Numbered from the stretch's first letter, positions 1-9,013 are shown. The stretch is 56,479 bases of DNA from Gordonia zhenghanii (GCF_021738965.1 NZ_JAKKOQ010000021.1:1-56479), one strand, 5' to 3'. Notes: generated from the letters alone by a model not told the origin. Numbers and translations: made by a program.

Positions 1-320
1 AAAGCCAACCCCACCAAAATGTAGGGCGGCAAGACTCCGCGAAGTCATACCCGAAGCGCCAGCAACCATCCTCCCCCAACCAGCCTCCGGCCAGTCACCA
101 TCTATTAGAGACTCCGCTCGACCAACGGAGAAGGGCTCGACCGGCGGTTGACTAGCGGTCATGTAGTTGGTTGAGCCGGTGAGGAGCGTAGCGACGAGGC
201 GTGTCGAAACCCGGTGCGTCGGAGGGGGTCTCGACTTCGCTCGACCGGCGGAGGGGCGCTCGACCGGCGGGGTCTCGACTTCGCTCGACCGGCGTGGTGG
301 GGCTCGACCGGCGGGAAGGG
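1..320. other. Gene-poor left edge with REP-like repeats
   Basis: No convincing gene was found in these 320 bases. Positions 1-160 show no recognisable motif. From about 169 the sequence is built of REP-like fragments, listed as a separate feature. The adjacent hydrolase gene on the minus strand ends at 321, so this is its 3' flank. Open frames across this stretch are arginine-rich repeat translations and are not supported. Confidence 0.6.
169..290. repeat. Cluster of REP-like elements
   Basis: A long variant runs from 169 to about 212, opening with GGTTGAGC and closing with GTCGAAACC. Two copies of the short form GGTCTCGACTTCGCTCGACC follow at 227-246 and 271-290, with several partial GCTCGACCGGCGG pieces between them. 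The same family recurs at 8146, 29102, 29145, 41799 and in the 55930-56246 array. Copies lie in or beside gene borders, mostly 3' ends, as expected of bacterial REP elements. Confidence 0.8.
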
Positions 321-1094
321 CTAGTGATCCGCGATGTGCTCGGCGATGGCCGTGTTCACCACGGAACGCTGCTCGTATGAGGCGAGGTGCGCTGCGTAGT
401 CGAGGATCTGCAGGCGGGCGCCCGGGATGCCGTCGGCCAGTACCTGCTGGTGGTCGAGAGGGACGGCCTGGTCGTCGGCGCCGCCGATCACCAGGGTTGG
501 CGCGCTGATCGACCCCAGGTCGGCGCGGGCGTCGAACCCGGCGATCGCCTCGCAGCACGCGGCGTACCCCTCGTCGGACGTCGCGGCGACCATTGCTCGC
601 ATCCGTTCGACGATCGCCGGATTGCGTTGCGCGAACGCGGTAGTGAACCACCGTTCGACGACGGACGCCGCGACGGACGCCGTGCCGTCGATCCGTACGG
701 CCTGCGCGCGGTCGACCCACGGTTCGGGGTCGCCGAAACGCGCCGACGTGCACAGGAGGGTCAGTGTGCGGGCGAGGTGGGGGTGCGTGATTGCGAGTTC
801 CTGGGCAGTGGCGCCGCCGAGTGACAGACCGACGAGGTGAGCGGCACCGACGTCGAGGCGACGCAGGAGTGCTGCGACGTCGTCGGCGATCGCAGCAACG
901 GTGGATGTGCCGACGGAATCCGGCGACTCGCCGTGCCCGCGCAGGTCGACGGCGATGACGTCGTGTGCGTCCGAGAGCCCGCTGATCTGGGGCCGCCACA
1001 TCGAACGATCAGCGCCCAGCGCTCCCAGAAGCACGATCGTCGGACCGTCGGCGAGTCCGTGTCGCTCGTAGGCGAGATCGACTGGTGCGGGCAT
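321..1094 (-). CDS. Alpha/beta hydrolase (PcaD-like)
   Basis: A 257-residue alpha/beta hydrolase of the size and style of 3-oxoadipate enol-lactonase (PcaD) and related esterases. The nucleophile elbow GLSLGG places Ser near residue 91. An HG-type oxyanion region (LLGALGADRSMW, about 22-33), an acidic GGADD segment near 203-207 and a late His in DYAAHL near 236 complete a plausible triad. It has no signal peptide, so it should be cytosolic. It lies 90 bp downstream of, and in the same direction as, the hydratase, SDR and acyl-CoA dehydrogenase genes, so it may hydrolyse a lactone, ester or thioester made by that pathway. The true substrate cannot be read from the sequence; protocatechuate genes, expected for a true PcaD, are absent here. 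Confidence 0.85.
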   Translation of the reverse strand: MPAPVDLAYERHGLADGPTIVLLGALGADRSMWRPQISGLSDAHDVIAVDLRGHGESPDSVGTSTVAAIADDVAALLRRLDVGAAHLVGLSLGGATAQELAITHPHLARTLTLLCTSARFGDPEPWVDRAQAVRIDGTASVAASVVERWFTTAFAQRNPAIVERMRAMVAATSDEGYAACCEAIAGFDARADLGSISAPTLVIGGADDQAVPLDHQQVLADGIPGARLQILDYAAHLASYEQRSVVNTAIAEHIADH

Positions 1095-1184
1095 GTGGGC
1101 TTCCGTTCGTATCGTGGCGAGTTCGCACGGAGGCGCGAGGTGTCACCAGGTGAACAATCGTATGACGAAGACGCGGCGGTGCGC

Positions 1185-2015
1185 TCAGCGTGTGATGAAG
1201 GTGATCGTCGTGCGCGGACGTCCGTCCGGACCGATCAGTGTTCGCGTCGACTCGTCGACGATGATCGTCGCGTCCTGTCCGCAGAACAGCGGCGCACCGT
1301 TCCGATGCTCGATCGCCGATACCGTCGGACTGTCGGCCAGGCGGTGGGTCTGCGCCACTGCCAGGGACATCAGCGGCCCGTGCACCACCAGCCCTGGATA
1401 CCCCTCGACGCCGGTCGCGTACGGCCAGTCGTAATGGATGCGGTGTGCGTTGGCCGTTGCGGCGGAGAAGCGCATCAGCAGCGTCGGATCGGTGCGGAAC
1501 GTCCACGCGTCATCGGTCCATGTCAACGGTGGGCCCGCGGGGACGAACTCCGGCGGCTCGGGGCGTTGGTCGGACACCGTCGACGCATCCCGGTAGATCA
1601 GATTCTGCCGCTCCACCACGGCGGGCTCACCAGCCGAGTCGTGCAGAACGGTCTCCACGGTGACCAGCACGAGTCTCCCGCTGCGCCCGTTCTTCTCGGT
1701 CACCTCGGCGACACGCGACTCGCGGCGAGTGATGTCACCGACCCGCAGCGGACGGACGAACTCGACGCGTCCACCGGCGAACATCCGCCTCGGCAGGTCG
1801 ACCGGCGGAAGGAACGATCCGCGGAACGGATGGCCGTCGATACTGAGCTCCGACGACGACGCCCACCGAGGGAGTGCGGCCCAGTGCCACAGTGGAGGCA
1901 GTTCGTCGCCGAGTGCGGGTGCTCCGAGCCCGTCGTCGAACAGCGCGGAGAGCGCCGCGACGGGAGCTGGATCGACCAGCTCATCAGTGACGACAGTGTG
2001 CGGCGCCCAACTCAC
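1185..2015 (-). CDS. Mesaconyl-C4-CoA hydratase-like (MaoC/hot-dog) protein
   Basis: A 276-residue protein with two hot-dog halves. The N-terminal half (about 1-145) carries the PPLWHW and LPRRMFAGG stretches that I associate with mesaconyl-C4-CoA hydratase (Meh) and FAS1-type dehydratases. The C-terminal half has the MaoC-like [11 protein letters not shown] hydratase motif (His191, His194) followed by LVVHGP (about 209-213). Such enzymes hydrate an enoyl-CoA double bond, in Meh giving citramalyl-CoA. The start is GTG, overlapping the SDR stop as GTGA, which indicates translational coupling. Its cluster contains a CoA transferase resembling the enzyme immediately before Meh in the 3-hydroxypropionate bi-cycle. 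Family assignment is good; exact substrate is inferred. Confidence 0.8.
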   Translation of the reverse strand: MSWAPHTVVTDELVDPAPVAALSALFDDGLGAPALGDELPPLWHWAALPRWASSSELSIDGHPFRGSFLPPVDLPRRMFAGGRVEFVRPLRVGDITRRESRVAEVTEKNGRSGRLVLVTVETVLHDSAGEPAVVERQNLIYRDASTVSDQRPEPPEFVPAGPPLTWTDDAWTFRTDPTLLMRFSAATANAHRIHYDWPYATGVEGYPGLVVHGPLMSLAVAQTHRLADSPTVSAIEHRNGAPLFCGQDATIIVDESTRTLIGPDGRPRTTITFITR

Positions 2016-2797
2016 ATGTACCGTCCACCGGTCACTTCGAGCACCGTCCCGGTCATGTACGACGACAGATCTGATGCGAGAAATGTTGCGACGCCCGCGA
2101 TCTCATCCGGCTCGCCCGCGCGTCCCATCGGGATCTCGGACATCTTCTGATCCCAGATCCGTTCGGGCATCGCCTCTGTCATGGCGGTGCGGATCAGGCC
2201 CGGCTGGATGCAGTTGATGCGGACACCGAGATACGCGACCTCTTTGGCCGCGGCCTTCGACAGGCCGACGATCCCCGCTTTGGCCGCCGAGTAGTTGGTC
2301 TGGCCTGCGAGCCCGACCTTCCCGGAGATGGACGACAGGTTGATGATCGATCCTGTCTTTCGTTCACGCATGTGCGCAGCGGCCGCCCGGGTGCCGTGCC
2401 AGACGCCTTTGAGGTGCACGTCGATCACCTGGTCGAATTGATCCTCGCTCATCTTGCGCATGGTCGCATCGCGGGTGATGCCCGCGTTGTTGACCATGAC
2501 GTCGACGGTGCCGAACGCGTCGACTGCCGAATCGATGAGCCGCCGGACGTCGTCGCCCGACGTGACGTCGCATGCGACGCCGCGTGCCGCCTCGTCGCCG
2601 CCGAGTGCGGCTGCGGCGTCGGCGACCTTCGCAGCGTCGAGGTCGCCGAGTACGACGCGAGCGCCTTCCGCGACGAAACGCGCGGCGACGGCGAACCCGA
2701 TGCCTTGCGCTGCGCCGGTGACGACGGCGACCTTTCCGGCGAGGAGGTTGCTGGCACCTCCGCCGCTTTCTCCGTTTGTCGAGCGCAGTCGAGACAT
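2012..2797 (-). CDS. SDR family 3-oxoacyl-ACP/CoA reductase (FabG-like)
   Basis: A 261-residue short-chain dehydrogenase. The cofactor loop TGAAQGIG sits at about 27-34, the GDLD acidic turn after beta-2 favours NAD(H), NNAG lies near 100, and the catalytic Ser-Tyr-Lys appear as NLSSIS, NYSAAK around 152-172. The tail [12 protein letters not shown] is typical of FabG-like enzymes. It likely oxidises or reduces a beta-hydroxyacyl/ketoacyl-CoA in the acyl-CoA cluster. The ATG at 2797 shares one base with the acyl-CoA dehydrogenase stop. The first eight codons (MSRLRSTN) coincide with a REP-like sequence GTCGAGCGCAGTCGAGAC, so the N-terminus appears repeat-derived; the SDR fold itself starts near residue 18. 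Confidence 0.88.
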   Translation of the reverse strand: MSRLRSTNGESGGGASNLLAGKVAVVTGAAQGIGFAVAARFVAEGARVVLGDLDAAKVADAAAALGGDEAARGVACDVTSGDDVRRLIDSAVDAFGTVDVMVNNAGITRDATMRKMSEDQFDQVIDVHLKGVWHGTRAAAAHMRERKTGSIINLSSISGKVGLAGQTNYSAAKAGIVGLSKAAAKEVAYLGVRINCIQPGLIRTAMTEAMPERIWDQKMSEIPMGRAGEPDEIAGVATFLASDLSSYMTGTVLEVTGGRYM

Positions 2798-3972
2798 CAC
2801 TTCCCCTTCGCTTGTTTCTTGGCTTCGCGGACCAGGCCGCCGCCGATGATCAGTCGTTGGATCTCGCTGGTCCCCTCGTACAGGCGCAGTAGCCGGACGT
2901 CGCGGTAGATCCGTTCGACGACGGTCTCGCGCATGTATCCGGACCCGCCGTGCACCTGGACGGCGGTGTCGGCGACCCGACCGACCATTTCGGTGCAGAA
3001 CAGTTTCGCGACCGACGGCGCGATCCGACGGTCTTCCTCGGACACCCATTTCGCGGCGGCGTCGCGTACCAGGGCGCGTCCAGCCATGACATCGGTCTGC
3101 ATGTCGGCGATGTGGGCTTGAACGAGTTGGAAGTCGCCGATCGGCGTCCCGCCCTGCGTCGTCACGGCCACGTGGCGCAGCGACTCGTGGAGAGCCCGTT
3201 GGGCGGAGCCGACAGCGAGTGCCGCGATGTGCACACGACCACGAGCCAACGACGTCATCGCAGCCTTGTAGCCGACGTCGACGTTGCCGCCGACCAGTGC
3301 CGAACCGTCGACGTGGACGTCGTCGAAGTGCACGTCGGCCGTCCATGCACCTTCCTGGCCCATCTTCTTGTCGCGATCGGCGACCGAGACGCCTGGTGCG
3401 TCGGCGGGCACGAGGAACACTGCAATGCCGGGGCCGTCGTCGTCCGCGGGTCGGACACGCGCGAACGTCACGAACAGATTCGCGGTGGGGGCGTTGGTGA
3501 TGAAGCACTTGCCGCCGTCGATCACCCACGACCCGTCGGACCGCTGGACGGCTCGTGTGCGCAAACCTGCCGGATTCGATCCGGCTCCGGGTTCGGTCAG
3601 CGCGAACGACGCCACGACGTCGCCCGACGCGATTCGCTGCAGCCACGTCGACTTCTGTTCGTCGGTCCCGAAGTTCACCAGGACCTGACCGGCGATGCCG
3701 TTGTTGGTGCCGAACATCGACCGCAGTGCGAGTGCCGTGTACCCGAACTCCTGAGCCAGTTCGACGTCCTGCTGCAGATCGAGTCCGAGACCTCCCCACT
3801 CCTGTCCGATCGCGTACCCGAAAAGACCGATATCTCTTGCTGCGGTGACGAGATCATCGGGGACGGCATCGGCGTCGGCGATCTCGCGTTCACGCGGGAC
3901 AACCCGCGTGCGGACGAAATCGCGCACAGCGTCTCTGATCTGGACGAAGTCTTCCGCACTGACCTGCGACAT
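2797..3972 (-). CDS. Acyl-CoA dehydrogenase
   Basis: A 391-residue FAD-dependent acyl-CoA dehydrogenase, the usual length. Signature [11 protein letters not shown] contacts FAD and substrate, GGKCFITNA follows, and the C-terminal [12 protein letters not shown] and [10 protein letters not shown] motifs are present, the last carrying the usual catalytic Glu. It should introduce an alpha,beta double bond into an acyl-CoA and pass electrons to ETF. The ATG at 3972 is preceded by a strong GAGGAGG ribosome site; the long open upstream extension has no family similarity. It leads a minus-strand operon (dehydrogenase, SDR, hydratase, perhaps hydrolase) and is divergent from the CoA transferase, with 87 bp between starts. 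If the pathway involves C5 dicarboxylates the substrate could be methylsuccinyl-CoA-like, but this is inference. Confidence 0.9.
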   Translation of the reverse strand: MSQVSAEDFVQIRDAVRDFVRTRVVPREREIADADAVPDDLVTAARDIGLFGYAIGQEWGGLGLDLQQDVELAQEFGYTALALRSMFGTNNGIAGQVLVNFGTDEQKSTWLQRIASGDVVASFALTEPGAGSNPAGLRTRAVQRSDGSWVIDGGKCFITNAPTANLFVTFARVRPADDDGPGIAVFLVPADAPGVSVADRDKKMGQEGAWTADVHFDDVHVDGSALVGGNVDVGYKAAMTSLARGRVHIAALAVGSAQRALHESLRHVAVTTQGGTPIGDFQLVQAHIADMQTDVMAGRALVRDAAAKWVSEEDRRIAPSVAKLFCTEMVGRVADTAVQVHGGSGYMRETVVERIYRDVRLLRLYEGTSEIQRLIIGGGLVREAKKQAKGK

Positions 3973-4045
3973 GGTCCTCCTCGTGTTCGATCGTTGATCG
4001 ATCTGCTGCGCACTGCTCGGCGAAATCTGTTCTGCCAGCCGAATA

Positions 4046-4051
4046 TACAAT
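4046..4051 (+). promoter_or_regulatory. Candidate -10 box of the CoA transferase gene
   Basis: TACAAT lies 9 bases before the ATG at 4060 in the 87-bp divergent region. A transcript starting 6-9 bases downstream would begin at or next to the start codon, so the mRNA would be leaderless, as is common in Mycobacteriales. No clear -35 hexamer or repressor palindrome was recognised in the rest of the gap. Confidence 0.4.
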
Positions 4052-4059
4052 CCTCTCCT

Positions 4060-5280
4060 ATGGCCGATGAGACGCAGATTACATCCGCACCATTGCCCCT
4101 CGACGGGATCCGGATCATCGAATTCGCGAGTTTCGTGGCCGGGCCGAGCGCGGGAATGTCGTTGGCGCAGTTGGGTGCGGACGTGATCCGGGTGGACCCG
4201 ATCGGCGGGAACGCCGATGTGCGACGGTGGCCGCTCTCGAAGCGGACCGGCAGGAGCCTCTATTGGACTGCGCTCAATCGAGGCAAGCGCTCGGTGACCG
4301 TCGACGTCCGCAGCGAGGCAGGCCGTGACTTGCTGCTCGCACTGGCGACCGCACCGGGCCCGGACGCGGGCATCGTCGTCGACAATGCCGTCGGCCGCGA
4401 CTGGTTCGCGTACGACGCGTTGCGCGCCCGTCGCGAGGACGTGATCGCTGTCCGCGTCCAAGGTCGCGCCGACGGCGGTCCCGCCGTCGACTACACGGTG
4501 AACGGCGCGATGGGGATGGCGTCGTTGACCGGGCCGTCGTGCACCGATGCACCGGTCAACCACGTGCTTCCGGCGTGGGATCTGCTGTGCGGCCAACAAG
4601 TCGTCACCTCGGTGCTCGCGGCCCTGCGGCGTCGCGACCGGACCGGGCGCGGCGCGCTGGTCGAGATTGCTCTGGCCGACGTCGCTGCGGCCGCCGTCGC
4701 CGATCTCGGCGTGTACACCGAGGCCGCCGAACGCGGCGACCGAGTCCGGCACGGCAATCACATGTACGGCAGCTTCGGCGTCGACTTCGCAACCGCCGAC
4801 GCCGACCGCGTCATGATCGTGGCGTTGACACCGCGCCAATGGTCGGCGATCGGAACAGCGACCGGGATGACCGAGGTGCTCGCATCGTTGGCCGAATCGC
4901 TCGGCACCGATTTCGCGACCGACGAAGGCCGGGCGACGCACCGATTGGTGATCGAGGCGCTGCTCAGCCCGTGGTTCGCCGACCGGTCGACGGCGCAGGT
5001 GCAGGCCGCGCTCGACGCCGCGGGCGTGCTGTGGGGGCCGTACCGGTCGCCGGCTCAGGTCGCGGCCGAGCCGGCGTCGCAGCCAGTGCTCGCACTGCTC
5101 GATCAACCGGGCATCGGCGAGGTGATCTCGTCGAGTTCGCCCGCGCGATTCGACGCGCAGTACTCGGGAACCGTGCCCGCGCCGTCGCTCGGAGACCACA
5201 CGGACGCCGTCCTGGCCGAGGTACTGGGACTCGGCGACGGTGAACTCGATCGGCTCCGCGGCGACGGCGTCATCGGCTGA
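4060..5280 (+). CDS. CaiB/BaiF CoA transferase, 2-methylfumaryl-CoA isomerase-like (Mct)
   Basis: A 406-residue family III CoA transferase. The N-terminus LDGIRIIEFASFVAGPSAG and LAQLGADVIRVDPIGG, the DYTVN...TGP and VNHVLPAWD segments (about 140-172) and the ending SLGDHTDAVLAEVLGL match my memory of 2-methylfumaryl-CoA isomerase of Chloroflexus, which moves CoA intramolecularly between C1 and C4 of mesaconate, much more closely than generic formyl-CoA transferases. The usual catalytic Asp of the family falls in the ALVEIALADVA segment. The start ATG was chosen because it begins about 12 residues before the conserved LDGIRIIE and follows a -10 box. Divergence from a hydratase resembling the next enzyme (Meh) supports the specialised assignment. 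Substrate range remains unproven. Confidence 0.82.
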   Translation: MADETQITSAPLPLDGIRIIEFASFVAGPSAGMSLAQLGADVIRVDPIGGNADVRRWPLSKRTGRSLYWTALNRGKRSVTVDVRSEAGRDLLLALATAPGPDAGIVVDNAVGRDWFAYDALRARREDVIAVRVQGRADGGPAVDYTVNGAMGMASLTGPSCTDAPVNHVLPAWDLLCGQQVVTSVLAALRRRDRTGRGALVEIALADVAAAAVADLGVYTEAAERGDRVRHGNHMYGSFGVDFATADADRVMIVALTPRQWSAIGTATGMTEVLASLAESLGTDFATDEGRATHRLVIEALLSPWFADRSTAQVQAALDAAGVLWGPYRSPAQVAAEPASQPVLALLDQPGIGEVISSSSPARFDAQYSGTVPAPSLGDHTDAVLAEVLGLGDGELDRLRGDGVIG

Positions 5281-5388
5281 CGTCTCCCGCAGGTGACGCG
5301 CCGCACGCCTGAGATGTGACCGTTCGTCCGGGCACGCAGACACTCGACCGCTCGTGTCCGCCTGCCTGCGGCATTATGGTCAATATCC

Positions 5389-6090
5389 ATGACTAACGCG
5401 TCGCTCGTCGCAGCTGCCGTCGCTGCTCGGGGCCTGAGGAAGAACGGTCCGTCGGGACCGGTGTTCGGACCGATCGATCTCGACGTCCCCGCGGGTGGAC
5501 TGACCGTGCTCCGGGGCCCGGCCGGCTCGGGTCGGACCTGCCTGTTGTTGACGCTCGCCGGCCGGATGAAGCCGAAGTCGGGCGAGCTGTCGGTATTCGG
5601 GAAGACGACGCCGAAGCGCATCTTCAAGGTCGCTTCGATCGGAGCCGTCGACGACCTCGACGCCGTCTACGACGCGGTCCGGGTGATCGACCTCGTCACC
5701 GAGAAGTTGCGGTGGGACGCGCCCTGGTACCGGGTCGTCGGCAAACGAGCGCAGTCGGTCCAGAACGTGTGCGCCCCCGTCTGGGGGCCGCTTCCGCTGC
5801 CGGACCCGCGCGCATTCGTCGAGGACCTCAGCGAACTCGAGGTCTCGCTGCTGCGGATCGCCCTCGCGAATACTCGCCGCACGCCGCTGCTCGTGGTCGG
5901 CGGCGTCGATCAGTTGAGCAGCGTCGCCGACCAGCGGACGCTGATGCAGCGACTGGTGGAGTTGGGTCGCGAGCAGACGGTCGTCTGTGCGACGAGTAAC
6001 CCGGTCGACGACGACCTGGGGATACGAACGGTCGTCGAGGTGCCGAATCTGGCGGGAAACGATCTTGTGCACGGAGAAGGGACCAACTGA
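5389..6090 (+). CDS. Degenerate ABC transporter ATP-binding protein
   Basis: A 233-residue ABC-ATPase fold with every main catalytic motif altered. Walker A reads GPAGSGRT (43-50) with Arg in place of Lys. The signature is LSELE (147-151) instead of LSGGQ. The Walker B strand is LLVVGG (167-172), so the usual Asp-Glu pair is Gly-Gly. The D-loop is recognisable as SSVAD. The frame is intact and the gene overlaps the next gene by one base (TGATG), so it is maintained, not decaying. It probably partners the Pip membrane protein, as a nucleotide-sensing or structural subunit without normal ATPase activity. A TATGGT box 9 bp before the ATG suggests a leaderless transcript. Confidence 0.75.
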   Translation: MTNASLVAAAVAARGLRKNGPSGPVFGPIDLDVPAGGLTVLRGPAGSGRTCLLLTLAGRMKPKSGELSVFGKTTPKRIFKVASIGAVDDLDAVYDAVRVIDLVTEKLRWDAPWYRVVGKRAQSVQNVCAPVWGPLPLPDPRAFVEDLSELEVSLLRIALANTRRTPLLVVGGVDQLSSVADQRTLMQRLVELGREQTVVCATSNPVDDDLGIRTVVEVPNLAGNDLVHGEGTN

Positions 6091-8099
6091 TGTTGGCGGG
6101 ACTGTCGCTCGGTACCGAGTTCACGCGCTACGGCAAAGGCGCGATGCCGAAGATCGCGTTGGTCACCATCATTCTGATGCCACTCCTGTACGGCGCCATG
6201 TACCTGTGGGTCTTCTGGGATCCGTTCGACGAGGTCGACAAGGTGTCGGTCGCCGTCGTCAACGAGGACGTCGGTGCGCAGTCGCAGGGGACGTCGCTCA
6301 ACGCGGGCGAACAAGTGCAGGACCAGTTACTGAAGTCCGGTCAGCTCGACCTGACGGCGACGGACCGGGCCGATGCCGCCGACGGGCTGGCGCACGGCCG
6401 CTACTACTTCACCATCACCATCCCGAAGGACTTCAGCAGCGCGATCGCCTCGGCGATCAGCGACAACCCGCACAAGGCGACGATCGAGTTCAAGTACAAC
6501 GACGCCAACAGCTATCTGGCAGGCATCATCGGGCAGAACGCTGCAGCTCAGGTCTCGGAAGCAGTCAACGGGGCGATCGGCGAGCAAGCGGTCGACCAAG
6601 TCCTCGTCGGACTCGTCTCTGCAGGCAAGGGATTGACCACGGCGGCCGACGGCGCCAAGCAGCTCGCCGCGGGCATGGACACCGCCAACAGTGGCGCGCA
6701 ACAACTCTCGAGCGGAGCCGACGAGCTAGCCGTCAACATGGTGACGGCCCGGGACGGGTCCGCCGAACTCGCGGCAGGCGCGCAACAGTTGGCGTCCGGC
6801 GTCGACCAGGCGACGGCGCCGCTCACCACCGCACTCGAGGACGTCGCGAACTCCGGGCTCAAACCGACGCAGTACGCCGACGACGTCGCCGACCTGACCA
6901 AGAAGGCGTCGACGGTGCTCGACGGGATCGGCACGATCGGTGCGGGGCAGTCGCAGGCCGAACAGGTGTTGAGCGGCGTGATCACGCAACTGCGCAGCAG
7001 CCATGACCCGACGGCGCGATCGTTGGCGGCCGCCTTGCGCCCGGTGCAGAACTTCCTGCGGACCGAAGGCGTCGACCCGACCACCACGCAACAAGTGACG
7101 ACGCTGTCGCAACAGTCGAAGGCGTTGTCGGCCCAACTCGGTGACCCGAACTCGGGGCTGCGCGGCCTCCTCGGACAGTTGGAGAGCGGAGAACTGCCCG
7201 GAAAAGTCGGCGAACTCGTCGACGGAGCCAACCAACTGTCAGCGGGCGCCGGGCAGCTCAACTCGGGTCTCGTGCAGCTCACCGACGGCAGCCAACAGTT
7301 GGCCGCAGGCGCCGGTGAACTCGCCGACGGCACCCCGAAACTGTTGGACGGCGCGAACCAGTTGTCGACGGGGCTCGCCGACGGCGTCAAGCAGGTCCCC
7401 GACTTCGGCGACTCCGAACAACAGGCGAAGACTGCGGCCAACCTGTCGCAGCCCGTCGAACTGAGCTCGGTCACCGAGAATCGGGCACCGACGTTCGGTG
7501 CTGGTTTCGCACCGTTCTTCCTGCCGTTGGCGCTGTTCATCGGCTCGTTGATCATCTGGATGCTGATCAAACCGCTACAGACACGACCGGTCTTGGACGG
7601 TCTCGGCGGACTCCGCTCGGTGCTCTCGTCGTACTGGCCCGCGATCCTCGTCGCCCTCGCGCAGGTCGTCGTGATGTTCCTCGTCGCGCACTTCGCCGTC
7701 GGTCTCGATCCAGCGCATCCGCTGGGGATGGCCGCGTTCATGCTGCTGATATCCGGCGCGTTCCTAGCATTGATACAGATGTTCAACGCGCTGTTCGGAG
7801 TGGCTGTCGGCCGAGTCGTCTCGTTGGCGTTCCTGATGGTGCAGATCGTCGCATCCGGCGGCATATATCCGGTGGAGACGACGGCGAAGCTCGCCCAAGT
7901 GGTGCATCCGTACGATCCAATGAGTTATGCGGTGACCGGGTTGAGACAGCTGATCTCGGGCGGCGTCGACGGCCGAATGTGGACGTCAGTCGCGGTCCTC
8001 GCCGGCGTCATAGTCGTCGCCGTGGCCATCAGTTCGTGGGCGGCGCGCCGAAACCGGCAACTAACGATGGACCAGCTGTATCCGCCGATCGAAGTGTGA
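6090..8099 (+). CDS. YhgE/Pip family membrane protein
   Basis: A 669-residue YhgE/Pip (phage infection protein) family protein. One membrane segment lies near residues 22-45. A long extracytoplasmic region of about 420 residues follows, rich in heptad-like repeats of the form QLxxGAxxLAxG (for instance GAQQLSSGADEL and GAGELADGTPKL), typical of Pip and of the EsaA-type stalk. Five or six membrane spans lie between about 465 and 655, of ABC-2 permease type. The family is linked to export and type VII-type secretion, with no established substrate in this group. It follows the degenerate ABC subunit with a one-base overlap, so the two are co-translated. Convergent rnhA lies after a REP element. 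Confidence 0.88.
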   Translation: MLAGLSLGTEFTRYGKGAMPKIALVTIILMPLLYGAMYLWVFWDPFDEVDKVSVAVVNEDVGAQSQGTSLNAGEQVQDQLLKSGQLDLTATDRADAADGLAHGRYYFTITIPKDFSSAIASAISDNPHKATIEFKYNDANSYLAGIIGQNAAAQVSEAVNGAIGEQAVDQVLVGLVSAGKGLTTAADGAKQLAAGMDTANSGAQQLSSGADELAVNMVTARDGSAELAAGAQQLASGVDQATAPLTTALEDVANSGLKPTQYADDVADLTKKASTVLDGIGTIGAGQSQAEQVLSGVITQLRSSHDPTARSLAAALRPVQNFLRTEGVDPTTTQQVTTLSQQSKALSAQLGDPNSGLRGLLGQLESGELPGKVGELVDGANQLSAGAGQLNSGLVQLTDGSQQLAAGAGELADGTPKLLDGANQLSTGLADGVKQVPDFGDSEQQAKTAANLSQPVELSSVTENRAPTFGAGFAPFFLPLALFIGSLIIWMLIKPLQTRPVLDGLGGLRSVLSSYWPAILVALAQVVVMFLVAHFAVGLDPAHPLGMAAFMLLISGAFLALIQMFNALFGVAVGRVVSLAFLMVQIVASGGIYPVETTAKLAQVVHPYDPMSYAVTGLRQLISGGVDGRMWTSVAVLAGVIVVAVAISSWAARRNRQLTMDQLYPPIEV

Positions 8100-8145
8100 C
8101 GGCGCGCGTCTCGCAGCTGGTTGAGCCAGCAGGCCCTTTGCGGTT

Positions 8146-8173
8146 GGTTGAGCGAGCGGAGCGAGTCGAAGCC
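8146..8173 (+). repeat. REP-like element, long-arm variant
   Basis: A 28-bp copy opening with GGTTGAGCGAGCGG and ending GAGTCGAAGCC, with a second partial GGTTGAGCC about 28 bases upstream. It lies in the 88-bp gap between the convergent pip and rnhA genes, the usual place for REP elements, where it may help terminate both transcripts. No T-rich tract is present. Confidence 0.7.
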
Positions 8174-8187
8174 GGGGGATGGCGGCG

Positions 8188-8652
8188 TCAGTCTCGCAAC
8201 GTCTTCGCGGCCGTCGTGGCGAGCGTGTCGGCGATCTCGTTGTACTTGTCGCCCGCATGGCCCTTCACCCAGCGCCATTCGACGGTGTGAACCTTCTCGG
8301 CCTCGATGAGCTCCTGCCAGAGGTCGGTGTTCTTGACCGGCTGCTTGCTCGCGTTCTTCCATCCGTTGCGGACCCAGCCTGCGACCCACTTGGTGATGCC
8401 GTTCCGGACATAGCTGGAGTCGGTGTAGAGGATCACCGTCGACGGCCGGGTCAGGGCGTTGAGCGCCTTGATCGCGGCCGTGAGCTCCATCCGGTTGTTG
8501 GTGGTGTCCGGCTCGGCCCCCGACAGTTCCTTCTCGACGTCGCCATAGCGGAGGATCGCGCCCCAGCCGCCGGGGCCGGGGTTGCCGAGGCATGCACCGT
8601 CGGTCGAGATCTCAACGGTCTTGGCCGCAGCAGCGAGGGGCGAGTCAGTCAT
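8188..8652 (-). CDS. rnhA: Ribonuclease HI
   Basis: A 154-residue RNase HI that cleaves the RNA strand of RNA-DNA hybrids. The four metal-binding acids are visible: Asp18 in [14 protein letters not shown], Glu56 in NNRMELTA, Asp78 in LYTDSSYV, and Asp142 in the [14 protein letters not shown] segment, which also supplies the catalytic His132. Length and domain order match the E. coli enzyme (155 residues), without the extra N-terminal hybrid-binding domain. The ATG at 8652 gives a 17-residue lead to the first catalytic Asp, which is normal; upstream in-frame extension has no similarity. It is convergent with pip and 22 bp downstream of the DUF202 gene. Confidence 0.95.
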   Translation of the reverse strand: MTDSPLAAAAKTVEISTDGACLGNPGPGGWGAILRYGDVEKELSGAEPDTTNNRMELTAAIKALNALTRPSTVILYTDSSYVRNGITKWVAGWVRNGWKNASKQPVKNTDLWQELIEAEKVHTVEWRWVKGHAGDKYNEIADTLATTAAKTLRD

Positions 8653-8674
8653 GGGACATGAGGTTACCGGGGTG

Positions 8675-9013
8675 TCAGCGGACGAAGACGAATGCCAGGG
8701 AGACGACGACGAGGCCGCCGATGAGGACCCAGATGGCGAACGGTCCGGGCATGTGCCCGCCGTTCTCGAGGGCGTGCGTCGTCTGATACCAACGTCGTCC
8801 GCCGACGGCAGCGCACGCCGCCCCCAACAGAACAAGCCCGACGCCGAGAACGGTCTGCAAGACGGGTGAGGTGAACTCGCCGATGACGTGCAGGACGGCG
8901 ACGCCCGCGGCCACCAGACCGAGCGAGGTTCGGATCCACGCGAGCATCGTGCGCTCGGCGGCGAGCGTGAATCGGGCGTCGACGGACCCGGGCGGGCTGG
9001 GCTGCTCGCTCAT
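8675..9013 (-). CDS. DUF202 (YidH-like) membrane protein
   Basis: A 112-residue inner-membrane protein of the DUF202/YidH family. The N-terminal signature [21 protein letters not shown] (about 12-32) is diagnostic, and three hydrophobic spans follow (about 28-45, 51-70 and 90-110). The function of the family is unknown. Its ATG overlaps the stop of the DUF1697 gene in ATGA form, so the two are co-translated. Start chosen by this overlap and by the signature position. Confidence 0.88.
   Translation of the reverse strand: MSEQPSPPGSVDARFTLAAERTMLAWIRTSLGLVAAGVAVLHVIGEFTSPVLQTVLGVGLVLLGAACAAVGGRRWYQTTHALENGGHMPGPFAIWVLIGGLVVVSLAFVFVR

Noticed and set aside
321..1094. pcaD symbol for the hydrolase
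   Set aside because: The fold fits but no protocatechuate pathway gene is nearby; many unrelated esterases look alike.
837..5280. Very long open frames on the plus strand and N-terminal extensions of several hundred residues on the minus strand across the acyl-CoA cluster
   Set aside because: They are Arg-rich translations opposite or upstream of well-conserved enzymes, with no family motifs. This is a common artefact in high-GC DNA.
5389..6090. Pseudogene call for the ABC ATPase gene
   Set aside because: The frame is intact, coupled to the next gene, and the altered residues form a consistent pattern rather than random decay.
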